Of a stretch of DNA of 64,000 bases, positions 16,364 to 25,357 are shown one piece after another. Both the position numbers and the translations under genes were made by a program. Position 1 is the stretch's first letter. Every line of letters begins with the position of its first letter. The notes beneath the pieces were generated by a model that saw nothing but the letters and a program-made list of their open reading frames with translations, made no database searches and was not told the DNA's origin. Source of the DNA: Trebonia sp963773105 (GTDB taxonomy: Bacteria > Actinomycetota > Actinomycetes > Streptosporangiales > Streptosporangiaceae); contig CAVZAA010000009.1 of NCBI GenBank assembly GCA_963773105.1, forward strand, positions 248,001-312,000. Reading direction: 5' to 3'.

Positions 16364-17578
16364 ATGAGCGAGACGACCGCGCCCTTCGAGCCCAGACCGC
16401 TTGGCGACCGGTATTTCCAGGATCCGCTGAGCATCTTCGCCCGGATGCGCGAGGAGTCGCCGGTCACCTCGGTGATCACCCCCGAGGGGCAGCGGGCGTG
16501 GCTGATCACCCGCTACGAAGACGTGCGGAGCGCGCTGGCCGACCCCCGGCTCGCCAAGGACTGGCGCAAGCTGCGGGGACCCGGCTACGTGCCCGACCCG
16601 ACGGTCGGCTTCCTGATGGCGCACATGCTCAACGCCGACCCGCCGGACCACACCCGGCTGCGACGCCTGGTGCAGAAGGCGTTCACGCCGGGGCGGGTCG
16701 CCGGACTGCGGCCGCGGATCGCGGCGATCACCGCGTCGCTGCTTGACGCGATGGAGGCCGCCGACCACCCCGACGGCGTGGGTGACCTGATCACCGCGTT
16801 CGCGTTCCCGCTGCCGATGACGGTGATCTGCGAGCTGCTCGGCATCCCCGACCGCGACCGGGAGGAGTTCAAGACCTGGTCGCAGGTGATCCTCTCCTCC
16901 ACCGCGACCTTTGACGAGTACCGCGCGGCGGGCGGGGCGATGTACGCGTACTTCACGGCGCTGCTGGTCGACAAGCGCGCGGCGCCGGCCGACGACCTGC
17001 TCTCGGCGCTGATCACGGCGCGGGACTCGGGCGACTCGCTGGACGAGCCCGAGCTCCTGGCGATGATCTTCCTGCTGCTGGTGGCCGGGCACGAGACGAC
17101 CGTCAACCTGATCGCCACCGGCACGCTGGCGCTGCTCACGCACCCGTCGGAGTTCTCCCGGCTGCGCTCGGACCCGTCGCTGCTGCCGGGCGCGGTCGAG
17201 GAGCTGCTTCGCTACGCCAACCCGCTGAACCACGCGACCGACCGCTACGCGCCCGAGTCGTTCGAGGTCGGCGGGGTGATGATCCCGGCCGGGGAGCCGG
17301 TCCTGGTCGTGACCTCGTCCGCCAACCGCGACCCGGGACGGTTCCCCGACCCGGACCGGCTCGACGTGGGACGGGACGCGAGCGGGCACGTCGCGTTCGG
17401 GCACGGGATCCACTACTGCGTGGGCGCGCCGCTCGCACGGCTCGAGGGCGAGATCGCGTTCGGCTCGCTGCTGTCGCGATTCCCGCGCCTGTCGCTGGCG
17501 GTCGAGCCGTCGCAGCTGCGCTGGCGCCCGAGCTCGCTCATCCACGGGCTGGAAACGCTGCCGGTCCGCCTCGGCTGA
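16364..17578 (+). CDS. Cytochrome P450
   Basis: A 404-residue soluble bacterial P450. The I-helix oxygen-binding motif is VAGHETT, the K-helix ExxR is EELLR, and the heme-binding loop is FGHGIHYCVGAPLAR with the iron-ligating Cys352. Length and motifs fit class I bacterial P450s of the CYP107-like group. No ferredoxin, reductase or biosynthetic genes flank it, so redox partners and substrate are unknown. The ATG at 16364 is used. It is divergent from uvrC and convergent with alanine dehydrogenase, separated from the latter by a long hairpin. Confidence 0.93.
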   Translation: MSETTAPFEPRPLGDRYFQDPLSIFARMREESPVTSVITPEGQRAWLITRYEDVRSALADPRLAKDWRKLRGPGYVPDPTVGFLMAHMLNADPPDHTRLRRLVQKAFTPGRVAGLRPRIAAITASLLDAMEAADHPDGVGDLITAFAFPLPMTVICELLGIPDRDREEFKTWSQVILSSTATFDEYRAAGGAMYAYFTALLVDKRAAPADDLLSALITARDSGDSLDEPELLAMIFLLLVAGHETTVNLIATGTLALLTHPSEFSRLRSDPSLLPGAVEELLRYANPLNHATDRYAPESFEVGGVMIPAGEPVLVVTSSANRDPGRFPDPDRLDVGRDASGHVAFGHGIHYCVGAPLARLEGEIAFGSLLSRFPRLSLAVEPSQLRWRPSSLIHGLETLPVRLG

Positions 17579-17612
17579 CCGGCGCGCCTCGGCTGTGAGC
17601 GCGCCGGGCAAC

Positions 17613-17666
17613 GTGTCGATTGCGCAATCGACCACGCTCTAACGTGGTGAATTGCGCAGTCGACAC
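17613..17666. terminator. 54-bp imperfect inverted repeat between convergent genes
   Basis: Two 24-nt arms, from GTGTCGATTGCGCAATC to its mirror ending AGTCGACAC, pair with three mismatches around a 6-nt loop. The left arm also contains a perfect 18-bp palindrome, GTCGATTGCGCAATCGAC, at 17615-17632. It lies 35 bp after the P450 stop and 134 bp before the ald stop. A bidirectional terminator is most likely; a protein-binding palindrome is the alternative. Confidence 0.6.
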
Positions 17667-17799
17667 CGAAAGCCAGCGCGGACCGGAAGGCTCTTGGGGG
17701 TGGGAGGAGCCTGCCGGTCCGCGGTCTTCGCCCCTTGGTGGGGGGCGGCCCGTCAGAGCCGGATTGCGGGTGACGGACTCTTTTGGCTGCTGGCCTCGG

Positions 17800-18915
17800 T
17801 TAGGCGAGGGCAGACTCGACCGAGACCGACTGATAGCCGTGGGCCTGGGCGACGGGGGCGTTGGTGAGCGCCCCCTCGTGGGTGTTGAGGCCGCCCGCCA
17901 GCGCCTTGTCGGCTCGGAGGGCGTCGCGCCAGCCGTTGTCGGCCAGCTCGACCGTGTACGGGAGGGTCGCGTTGGTCAGGGCGAAGGTCGAGGTGTTGGG
18001 GACCGCGCCCGGCATGTTCGCGACGCAGTAGAAGATGCTGTTGTGCACCTTGAAGACCGGGTCGGCGTGCGTGGTGGGGTGCGAGTCCTCGAAGCAGCCG
18101 CCCTGGTCGATCGCGATGTCGACCAGGACCGAGCCTGGCTTCATCCTGGAGACGAGCTCGTTGGAGACCAGCTTGGGTGCTTTGGCCCCGGTGACCAGCA
18201 CGGCGCCGATGACCAAGTCGGCGCCGAGGACGGCCTTCTCGATCTCGTAGGCGTTGGACGCCACGGTCTGGATCCTGCCCTGGTAGATCTCGTCGATGTG
18301 GCGGAGCCGGGCGATGTTGCGGTCGAGGATGGTGACGTGGGCGCCCATGCCGACCGCGATCTGGGCGGCGTGCAGGCCGGAGACGCCGCCGCCGATGACG
18401 ACGACGCTAGACGCGTAGGTGCCGGGGACGCCGCCGAGCAGCGCGCCCCGTCCGCCGCCTGAGCGCATCAGGTGGTAGGCGCCGACCTGCGGGCCGAGGC
18501 GGCCTGCGACCTCGGACATCGGGGCGAGGAGCGGGAGGGACCCGTCCGCGAGCTGGACGGTCTCGTAGGCGATACCGGTGACCTTGTTCGCGAGCAGCGC
18601 GTCGGTGCAGGGCTTGTCGGCGGCCAGGTGCAGGTAGGTGAAGAGCGTCAGGCCGGGGCGCATCCGGTGGTACTCCTCGGCGATGGGCTCCTTGACCTTG
18701 AGCACCATGTCGGCGGTACCCCACACCTCGTCGGCGTCTGGGATAATGGTGGCGCCGGCCGCCACGTAGGCGTCGTCGGCGAGCTGGGAGCCGACGCCTG
18801 CGTCCTTCTCCAGGTAGACCTCGTGGCCATGTCCGGTCAGCTCGCGGACACCCGCAGGGGTTATCGCGACGCGGTACTCGTGGTTCTTGACCTCGCGGGG
18901 GATGCCGACTTTCAT
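17800..18915 (-). CDS. ald: Alanine dehydrogenase
   Basis: A 371-residue NAD-dependent alanine dehydrogenase, which interconverts alanine and pyruvate plus ammonia. The N-terminus MKVGIPREVKNHEYRVAITP and the NAD-binding segment VVIGGGVSGLHAAQIAVGMGA are diagnostic, and the substrate-side ALTNATLPY block is intact. The ATG at 18915 is chosen because it gives the canonical N-terminus and AAAGG sits about ten bases upstream; extending to 19011 adds unrelated residues. The enzyme is cytoplasmic and usually hexameric. It is divergent from an Lrp/AsnC regulator, as in mycobacteria where AldR controls ald. Confidence 0.95.
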   Translation of the reverse strand: MKVGIPREVKNHEYRVAITPAGVRELTGHGHEVYLEKDAGVGSQLADDAYVAAGATIIPDADEVWGTADMVLKVKEPIAEEYHRMRPGLTLFTYLHLAADKPCTDALLANKVTGIAYETVQLADGSLPLLAPMSEVAGRLGPQVGAYHLMRSGGGRGALLGGVPGTYASSVVVIGGGVSGLHAAQIAVGMGAHVTILDRNIARLRHIDEIYQGRIQTVASNAYEIEKAVLGADLVIGAVLVTGAKAPKLVSNELVSRMKPGSVLVDIAIDQGGCFEDSHPTTHADPVFKVHNSIFYCVANMPGAVPNTSTFALTNATLPYTVELADNGWRDALRADKALAGGLNTHEGALTNAPVAQAHGYQSVSVESALA

Positions 18916-19057
18916 GGCATATCTACCTTTCGCTGCTGGCGGCGGATGCACGGTGGTTAGCTTCGTTGCTTCACTACATTCCGTCCCACTCCTTCCAGTT
19001 TGCATGATCATCGAGATTTAGCCTAGATTTGAGAACAAGATTCTGTATAGTGACTCC
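18916..19057. promoter_or_regulatory. ald/lrp divergent control region
   Basis: This AT-rich 142-bp region holds a TATAGT (19046-19051) placed so that transcription would start at the lrp ATG (19058), giving a leaderless mRNA. AGATTT occurs twice near 19014-19030 (GAGATTTAG and TAGATTTGAG), a plausible Lrp-type binding site. No tested operator is implied. Confidence 0.5.
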
Positions 19058-19575
19058 ATGGAAGTTGGAAATTCATCTCTGACCAGGGTGGCGCTGGGCC
19101 AGCCGAATACTGTTCGGACCGATGTCGGCGACCTCGACGACGTCGACCGCCACATCGTCCGTGAGCTGGCACGGGACGCCAGGACGCCCAACAACGCGCT
19201 GGCCGAGCGGGTCGGCATCGCGCCCTCGACCTGCCTGGGACGGGTCAGGTCGCTGCGCGAGCGCGGCGTCATCCGCGGCTATCACGCGGACGTGGACCCG
19301 GCCGCCCTCGGCCGCCCGCTGCAGGCGATGATCGCGGTCCGGCTCCAGGGGCACGCCCGGGGGCACATCCGCAGCTTCGTGGCCGGGGTGGCGGGGCTGC
19401 CCGAGGTGCTCAACGTGTTCTTCCTGGCCGGCAAGGACGACTTTCTGCTGCATGTCGCGGCGGCGTCGACGCATCGCTGCGGGACTTCGTGGAGTGGCTC
19501 TCGTCGAATGCGGACGTGTCATACACGGAGACGTCGCTCATCTTCGAGCACATCCGCGCGGACGTCGCCGGCTGA
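19058..19575 (+). CDS. Lrp/AsnC family regulator (AldR-like), frameshifted
   Basis: An Lrp/AsnC regulator of about 172 residues. The N-terminal helix-turn-helix reads LDDVDRHIVRELARDARTPNNALAERVGIAPSTCLGRVRSL, split here only to show the conserved HTH, and the RAM ligand-binding domain follows. The frame breaks near 19466-19475. Dropping into the next frame restores the usual ending (SLRDFVEWLSSNADVSYTE then LIFEHIRADVAG) and a TGA at 19573-19575. One missing base explains it, so this is probably a sequence error or a very recent lesion. It is divergent from ald and, by analogy with mycobacterial AldR, should activate or repress ald according to alanine levels. Confidence 0.8.
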
Positions 19576-19749
19576 ATCGGCCGGCGGAGGACCCGACGAC
19601 ACCCTCGGGGCCCGCACAAGGCCCGTGGCGTGTTCTTTGTGCGATGACTCCGTAGCCCGTCCGCCGAGACGGGTAAGAGGATGAGGAAGCACCGGTCGGT
19701 CGGCCGGTCGTTCCTGATGTTCAAGCGGAGCATTGAGAGGCAGGCGGCA

Positions 19750-20925
19750 ATGTCATCTCAGGAGTCGTATCTCGACGTCCTCAAGCAGGTCATCGACGAG
19801 GTCGTGGCGCCGGGGGCGGCGTCGGCGGACGCCGACGGGGCGTTCCCGCGGGCGCAGCTCGACGCGCTCGGCGCGGCCGGCCTGCTGGCGCTGACGGTCC
19901 CGGCCGAATACGGCGGCGGCGGCGCCGGGCTGCGCGAGGCGGCCACCGTGATCCGCGAGCTCGGCTCGGTCTGCGGGTCCACCGCGATGGTGCTGACGAT
20001 GCACTACGCCGCGGTCGCGGGGCTGGTCGCGGCCGGGGACAAGGCCACCCTGGTGGCGATCGCGGCCGGGACGCACCTATCGACGCTGGCGTTCTCCGAG
20101 ACCGGGTCGCGGTCCCACTTCTGGGCGCCGATGTCGACGGCGGCGCTTTCGCCGGACGGGGTGACCGTCCGGCTCGACGCGTCCAAGAGCTGGGTCACCT
20201 CGGCCGGGCAGGCTGACAGCTACGTGTGGTCAAGCCGGCCGCTGAGCGCGGCGGGTGGTGGCGGGGACGGGGTCGGGGAAACACCCGGGCCGATGACGCT
20301 GTGGCTGGTCCCGGCCGACGCGGCCGGGCTGTCTGCGGCCGGCGTCTTCGACGGGCTCGGGCTGCGCGGGAACGCGTCGGCGCCGCTGACGGCCGACGGC
20401 CTCCTGGTGCCGCGATCGGCGATGCTGGGCCCGGACGGCGGCGGGCTCGACCTGGCGCTGGCGGCCATCCTGCCCTTCTTTCTGATCTGCTCGGCGGCGA
20501 TGAGCGCCGGGCTGATCCGGCGGGTGGCGGCCGAGACCGCCGGCCACCTGCAGCGCACCCGGCTGGCGCACCTCGGCGTGTCCCCGCCCAGCAGGCCGGG
20601 CCGCGTGCCCAGCTGGCCCGGCTGCAGATCGAGGCGGACCGCACCTGGGCGCACATCGACGATGCGCTTTCCGCGGTGGAGGCCGGCCGGCCCGACGCCA
20701 CCCTGCTCGTCCTCGAGGTGAAGGCGGCCGCGGGCGAGGCGGCGGCGGAGGCGGCCGACCTGGCGTTGCGGGCCGGCGGCGGGCGCCGCGTTCAGGAAGG
20801 AGTCGGTGGTCGAGCGGCTGTTCCGCGATTCGCGGGCGGCGCGGGTGATGGCGCCGACGACCGAGGCGCCGGTGGACTTCATCGGGCGGGCGCTGCTCGG
20901 GCTGCCGCTGCTCGGGGAGGTCTGA
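19750..20925 (+). CDS. Acyl-CoA dehydrogenase, with two compensating frameshifts
   Basis: A ~391-residue acyl-CoA dehydrogenase-type flavoprotein. The N-terminal domain (ALGAAGLLALTVPAEYGGGG, GSVCGSTAMVLTMHY) and the FAD-domain stretch STLAFSETGSRSHFW are typical. The frame slips near 20582-20590 in a CCCC run (one base missing) and again near 20778-20790 (one extra base). Following both shifts yields ARLQIEADRTWAHIDDA, then RKESVVERLFRDSRAARVMAPTTEAPVDFIG, a normal C-terminus ending at TGA 20923-20925. Net length is a multiple of three. The start is the ATG at 19750. Its stop overlaps the start of a PhnD-like fragment. The acyl substrate is unknown; the family also includes desulfurisation monooxygenases. 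Confidence 0.75.
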
Positions 20926-21135
20926 TGACCGGGGTGCTGCTCGGCGCGGTCGCCTACGACCCGAAGGTCGTCACGATCTGGGACGGGTTCCGTGCCTGGC
21001 TGCGCGACGGCTGCGGTCTCGACTTCGACTACGTCCTGTACTCGAACTACGAGCGGCAGGTATCGGACCTAGTCGACGGCCGGATCGACGTGGCCTGGAA
21101 CTCGCCCCTGGCCTGGGTCCGCGCCCGCCGGCTGG
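20925..21135 (+). pseudogene. PhnD-like substrate-binding protein, 5' fragment
   Basis: The ATG at 20925 overlaps the acyl-CoA dehydrogenase stop. It opens a frame reading GAVAYDPKVVTIWDGFRAWL, then DFDYVLYSNYERQVSDLVDG and IDVAWNSPLAWVRARRLG. This is the beginning of a phosphate/phosphonate ABC-type periplasmic-binding-like protein, without a signal peptide. After about 66 residues the similarity stops and the sequence passes into a 2'-5' RNA ligase-like coding region in another frame. About 200 residues of the expected protein are missing. Confidence 0.6.
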
Positions 21136-21607
21136 GCCCGGCTCGACTTGAGCGCGCGCGACGGGGTCCCCGCGCACCTGACCGTGCTCTATCCGTTCCT
21201 GCCGCCTGCCCAGATCGGGCCGGACGTCCTGGCGGCGCTCGCGCGGCTGTTCGCCGGGGTTCCCCGGTTCGCCTTCGCCCTGGACCGGGTGCGGTGGTTC
21301 GGTGAGTCGGTGGTCTGGCTCGGTCCGTCGGACGAGTCGCCATTCCGGGCGCTGACCGAGCGCGCGGCGCTGGCGTACCCGTCCTGCCCGCCCTACGGCG
21401 GTGAGCACCCGGACACGGTGCCGCACCTGACCGTCGGCCACCGCGGCGAGCCAGCCGAACTGCGCGCGGCGGCCGAAGCGGTCCGCCCACTGCTGCCCAT
21501 CACGGCGTGGGCGACCGAGGTGACCCTGATGGCCGGCCCGGAACCGGGCCGGAATTCGGGACCGCCGGGGCCAGTGGCGCACGGTGGCGTCGTTCCCGCT
21601 CGGGTAG
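21121..21607 (+). pseudogene. 2'-5' RNA ligase family protein, N-terminally truncated and frameshifted
   Basis: This frame carries both HxT motifs of the 2H phosphoesterase/2'-5' RNA ligase family: PAHLTVLYPFLPP and PHLTVGH, about 95 residues apart. Upstream it merges at WARLDLSARDG with the PhnD-like fragment, so the natural N-terminus is missing. Near 21545-21555 one extra base shifts the frame; correcting it gives QWRTVASFPLG and a stop at 21605-21607, the normal family ending. A TTG at 21148 could start a short product. Either a deletion fused two genes or the assembly is chimeric here. Confidence 0.6.
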
Positions 21608-21614
21608 GCGAGTG

Positions 21615-21863
21615 CCCTGCAATCGCGATGCGCTGACAAAGGAACCGGACTGGCTGCGTCGCCGCTACCGCGACGCGTGCGACCTCGCTCGGCAGGCCGC
21701 CGCCTCGGCCGATAGCCTGGATCAGCTCTCGGTCTCCACCCGGATCGACCGCAAGCCATTCACCCTCCGCTGGGTCATCCTCCACCTGATTGAGGAGACC
21801 GCGCGGCATGCAGGGCAGGCCGATTTGATCCGTGAGGCCATTGACGGCGCCGTCGGCGAATAG
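21615..21863 (+). pseudogene. DinB/DUF664-like protein, C-terminal fragment
   Basis: The frame reads RRRYRDACDLARQAAASADSL and then FTLRWVILHLIEETARHAGQ followed by ADLIREAIDGAVGE. This matches the last third of DinB-like/DUF664 proteins, four-helix-bundle proteins often tied to mycothiol-dependent chemistry; the EETARHAGH metal-ligand segment is recognisable. The first ~100 residues are absent and no ribosome-binding site precedes it, so it is a remnant. Confidence 0.5.
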
Positions 21864-21988
21864 CGGGACGGCCATTGCGGTGCCGACGCAGCAGATACGG
21901 CGGTCGATATAAGGGAGTCTCTTGGAGAACCATCTTCCGACCGCCATTTACCAACCGATAAGGGACATGCACCGACACGCCTGAGCCT

Positions 21989-23335
21989 ATGATCGACCCC
22001 ATGTGGCCGACGGATAACGTCCACCAGTGGCGGGAAACGGCCGGTTCACCCCCGCTGCCGAGTGGGCCTGCGATGACGACCTTGCGGTCGGTGGTCGCCC
22101 CCCTCGCGTCGACGATCAGGACGGCCGGGATCGTCTATGTCGTCGTGCAAGTCCTAATCTGGCACTCGTTCTACACGGCCGATGCGTGGCGATTGACGGC
22201 GCCCGCCATCGCTGTGGCGTGGGCCACTGCCGTCATCGTCTGCCTGCGCCGACGCTGGCCGTCCCCGTTTCTCGCCTGCGTTGATTCCGGTTTTTACGTG
22301 GCGCTCGCGCTCGGCGCCCAGGAATGCGTACCGCCCAATGTCCGCGACGACGCGTTCAGCTGGCTCGTTATCAGCATGTCGGGGCAGCTGATTATCCCCG
22401 CGTGGTATGCGCCCGGCTCGCTCGCACTGCTGCTGACGCTCATAGCCCCGGTGGATTACTGGGTCGGCGCTGTCATGCAGCCCGTCACCGACACCCGGAC
22501 GCTGGCCGGGGCGACGATGGTCCTGATCGTGGTCGGACTCGTCCACACCTTTGGCCGCCGGGAACTCTACGGGCGGGCCGAGGAGGCCGATGCCACCCTG
22601 GACGCGGCCGCCCAGGCCGCCAGCGAACAGTACGCCGTCCTGGCCAGGAACATCGAACGCCGCGAGCATGAGCGCCTGCTGCACGACACGATTCTCAACA
22701 CGCTCACCGCACTGTCCCGGGTCGGCGCCGATGACCAGACCGGGGTGGTGAGCCGGTGCCGCCGGGACGTGGCCCTGATCGAGGACGCGCTCGGCGACCA
22801 AGACGGTCTGGCGGCAGGCGCCAGGCGCGAGTCCGGCGACCTGGCCGCTGCGGTGCGGGCCGTTGTCGCCGACATGCGCGGCCGGGGGCTGAGCGTCCAC
22901 GTCGACATCGACGGCGAGGACGTATCGGTCGTCCCGGCCCGGGTCACGGCGGCGATCGCGAACGCGACCCGCGAGGCGTTGTCCAACGTGGCAGCGCACG
23001 CGGGGACCGGCGAAGCCTGGGTGGAGGTTCGCCAGACGACGCCGGCCGCGGACGCCGACCTCCCGTGCCGCCTGGAGGTAACCGTGCGCGACCGGGGCGC
23101 TGGCTTCGACCTCGATCGGGTCGACCGGACCCGACTAGGACTGCGCCGGTCCATTGCCGAGCGCACCGCCGACTGCGGCGGGCAGGCGGCGGTCTGGTCG
23201 GCGCCTGGGCAGGGCGCCGTCGTCCGCCTGTCCTGGCCCGCGCCCGCGCGATCGGTCCAGCCGGACGGCTCACCGCATTGGCGAGACGGCGTTCGGGTTG
23301 ATCGAGGCCTTATCCGGGAGAGCCCGTCATGGTGA
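21989..23335 (+). CDS. Membrane sensor histidine kinase (NarL/DesK-type)
   Basis: A 448-residue kinase with five to six N-terminal membrane helices (residues ~28-190), a linker helix, a HisKA_3-like motif REHERLLHDTILNTLTAL with His232 as the probable phosphorylation site, and a HATPase domain (NATREALSNVAAHAG, VRDRGAGFDLDRV). A G2-like glycine box is weak (TRLGLRRSIAER). The start is taken as ATG 21989; an ATG at 22073 just before the first helix is possible. It overlaps the next gene by 7 bp and heads a three-gene operon with a second kinase-like protein and a LuxR-type regulator. The signal is unknown. Confidence 0.85.
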   Translation: MIDPMWPTDNVHQWRETAGSPPLPSGPAMTTLRSVVAPLASTIRTAGIVYVVVQVLIWHSFYTADAWRLTAPAIAVAWATAVIVCLRRRWPSPFLACVDSGFYVALALGAQECVPPNVRDDAFSWLVISMSGQLIIPAWYAPGSLALLLTLIAPVDYWVGAVMQPVTDTRTLAGATMVLIVVGLVHTFGRRELYGRAEEADATLDAAAQAASEQYAVLARNIERREHERLLHDTILNTLTALSRVGADDQTGVVSRCRRDVALIEDALGDQDGLAAGARRESGDLAAAVRAVVADMRGRGLSVHVDIDGEDVSVVPARVTAAIANATREALSNVAAHAGTGEAWVEVRQTTPAADADLPCRLEVTVRDRGAGFDLDRVDRTRLGLRRSIAERTADCGGQAAVWSAPGQGAVVRLSWPAPARSVQPDGSPHWRDGVRVDRGLIRESPSW

Positions 23336-24474
23336 GCGCGCACAAGGTCGTGGGCGACGTGGCCGAGGCCGGGCTGCTGCGCATGATCGGAATGGTCGCG
23401 GTGATCCTCCCCTGCGTCGCGCTGGTCCAGGTGCTGGCTAACGCGCACGAATACCGTCAGCCCGCCGCGGTGATCGCGGTCTGGCTCGCTGTCCTCGGCG
23501 CCGCCGCCTGGCTGACGCCGCGCAGGCGGGCGCGCGTGCTGTCCGCGGCCGAGACGGCCGCGGCGATCGCGGTCGCGATCGCCGCCGTGACCGCGGTCGG
23601 GGCCGAGCGCCAGGGGCGCGTCATGCCGGGAAGCGTTGACCTGGCCATCCTCGGCACCCTGTGGCTGCTGGTGGTGGTGGCGTTGAGCGCGCCTGCCCGG
23701 GTATCGGTTCCGGCCGCACTGGCCGTCTACGCCGCGCATAGCGCGCTGCTCATCCGGTCCGAGGGGGTGAACCCGCTGACGCTGTCCGAGCTTGAAGCGG
23801 CCGCCTACATCATCGCGGCGTTCCTGATCGCGGCCGCCGTCCTGCGCCCGACCATACCCGTCCATATCAGCCTGGCCGCGCGCCGGGCCTCACTGGCGAG
23901 CCGGTCGGCGGCGGAAAGCGCCGCCGCCGAGGCGATCGGGCAGGAGCGGCAGAGCCGGCTCGCAGTGCTAGAAAAGGAGGCGCTTCCGCTGTTGCGCGGC
24001 ATCGCGGACGGAACGCTGGACTCGACCGCCAGTGACGTCAAGGACCGCTGCGCCCGACATGCCGCCGTCCTCCGGCACGCCCTCACCCGCGCCGCGCCGG
24101 GCGTTGCCGATCTGGCAAGCGGGCTTGAGACGGCGCTGGAGACCGCACGCGAGCGCGGGCTGCTGGTGACCGTCCAGCTCGCCGGCGATCCGGGGACTGC
24201 CCCGCCTCGGCTTGCCCGCGCGATCCTGGCGACGGTAGACGCCGTGCTCAGGGCGCTTCCTCCGCAGCAGGTCACGCTGACCGTGCTCGCCGCCGGCGAC
24301 GACGTTGAGTTGTACCTCGCCTTCGACGTGCCGTCGCCGGAAGGTCCCGATCTGGCTGAACTGGAGCGGGAGCACGATCTGCCGTCGGCGGCACGCTGGC
24401 GGGCCACCGTGAACGCGGGCGAGGCCGGCGGCGGCTACCTGGAAGTCAGCTGGCGGAAGGACGGTGCCGCTTGA
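23329..24474 (+). CDS. Kinase-like membrane protein lacking the phospho-acceptor His
   Basis: A 381-residue protein with about six N-terminal membrane helices (residues ~18-180) and a cytoplasmic part arranged like a histidine kinase. At the place of the DHp helix it reads QERQSRLAVLEKEALPLLRGI, with no His. The ATPase-like region (LARAILATVDAVLRALPPQQV) has lost the Asn of the N box and the Gly-rich boxes. It probably does not autophosphorylate and may instead form heterodimers with the upstream kinase or sense a ligand. ATG 23329 overlaps the kinase stop, and its own stop overlaps the regulator start, so all three are coupled. Confidence 0.75.
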   Translation: MVSAHKVVGDVAEAGLLRMIGMVAVILPCVALVQVLANAHEYRQPAAVIAVWLAVLGAAAWLTPRRRARVLSAAETAAAIAVAIAAVTAVGAERQGRVMPGSVDLAILGTLWLLVVVALSAPARVSVPAALAVYAAHSALLIRSEGVNPLTLSELEAAAYIIAAFLIAAAVLRPTIPVHISLAARRASLASRSAAESAAAEAIGQERQSRLAVLEKEALPLLRGIADGTLDSTASDVKDRCARHAAVLRHALTRAAPGVADLASGLETALETARERGLLVTVQLAGDPGTAPPRLARAILATVDAVLRALPPQQVTLTVLAAGDDVELYLAFDVPSPEGPDLAELEREHDLPSAARWRATVNAGEAGGGYLEVSWRKDGAA

Positions 24475-25118
24475 CCTCGGTCATCGACGTCGCGGTGGTG
24501 GACGACCATCCGATCATCCTCGAAAGCGCCGCCGGCTGGATCATGGCCGACGAGGGCGATATCCGGCTCGTCGCCACCGCGGCGACCGTGGGCGCCCTGC
24601 TGGCGGGACCCGGGAGCCGCGCGGCCGTCGTCCTGCTCGATCTTGACCTCGGCGACGGGACCACCGTGGACGGCAACGTGGCTGCCATCATTGCCGCCGG
24701 GCCGGCGGTGCTGGTCCTGTCCGCGTCCGACCGGCCGGTCGCCGTCCGGGCGGCGATGCGCGCCGGGGCGCGCGGCTACGTGCTGAAGAACGAGCAGGCC
24801 AGCCAGATACGGTCCGCGATCAGGGATGTGGCCGCGGGCAGGGACTGGATCTCCGCCCGTCTCGCCTACATCATCGCCACCGATGACACCGCCGATTTGC
24901 CGGCTCTCAGTCACCAGGAAAGACGAACTCTGGAGCTCTACGCCACTGGCATGGCGTTGAAATCCGTGGCAAGAAAGATGACCATCAGCGAGGAGACGGC
25001 TAAGCAATACCTGGTGCGGGTGCGCGAGAAATACGCGAATGCCGGAAGGGCAGCGCCAACGAAGATGGAGCTTTACCATCGAGCAGTCGAGGACGGGTAT
25101 CTCCCCCCGCCTCCATAG
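24471..25118 (+). CDS. LuxR/NarL-type response regulator
   Basis: A 215-residue response regulator. The receiver domain has the acidic pair in VAVVDDHPIILE, the phospho-acceptor Asp57 in VVLLDLDLGDG, and the conserved Lys in GYVLKNEQ. A LuxR-type helix-turn-helix follows (ALSHQERRTLELYATGMALKSVARKM, then ISEETAKQYLVRVREKY); this is close to but not identical with the classic GxxxKxIA pattern. The start is TTG at 24471, overlapping the previous stop as TTGA. It is the output of the two-sensor operon. A 12-bp palindrome at 25203 downstream is a possible target. Confidence 0.9.
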   Translation: MTSVIDVAVVDDHPIILESAAGWIMADEGDIRLVATAATVGALLAGPGSRAAVVLLDLDLGDGTTVDGNVAAIIAAGPAVLVLSASDRPVAVRAAMRAGARGYVLKNEQASQIRSAIRDVAAGRDWISARLAYIIATDDTADLPALSHQERRTLELYATGMALKSVARKMTISEETAKQYLVRVREKYANAGRAAPTKMELYHRAVEDGYLPPPP

Positions 25119-25202
25119 ACCGCTACCACCCCGGTGGGCATGGAGTCCGGACACACCCGTCCTCGGCGCTCGCAAAAGCTAACATAATGGCGTAAGTCGG
25201 CC

Positions 25203-25214
25203 GTGTCATGACAC
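25203..25214. promoter_or_regulatory. 12-bp perfect palindrome GTGTCATGACAC
   Basis: It lies in the 239-bp gap between the response regulator and the ion-channel gene. NarL/LuxR-type regulators bind palindromes of this size, so the adjacent regulator is a candidate binder. The rest of the gap shows nothing else that I can support. Confidence 0.35.
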
Positions 25215-25357
25215 CCATTCAGGGGTCACGACCGCAACCAGGATCGAACGGCTATCCGGGCAGAAACGCCGCCGTCCGGTTCCAGTTCACCCCGGCGGAC
25301 ACAGCACGACACACGCGGCTAACATGCCGGTAATCCCAACCGGGAAGGCTCAGCCAG

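Noticed and set aside
16364..17578. P450 as part of a natural-product cluster
   Set aside because: No polyketide, peptide, terpene or tailoring genes flank it; neighbours are uvrC and alanine dehydrogenase.
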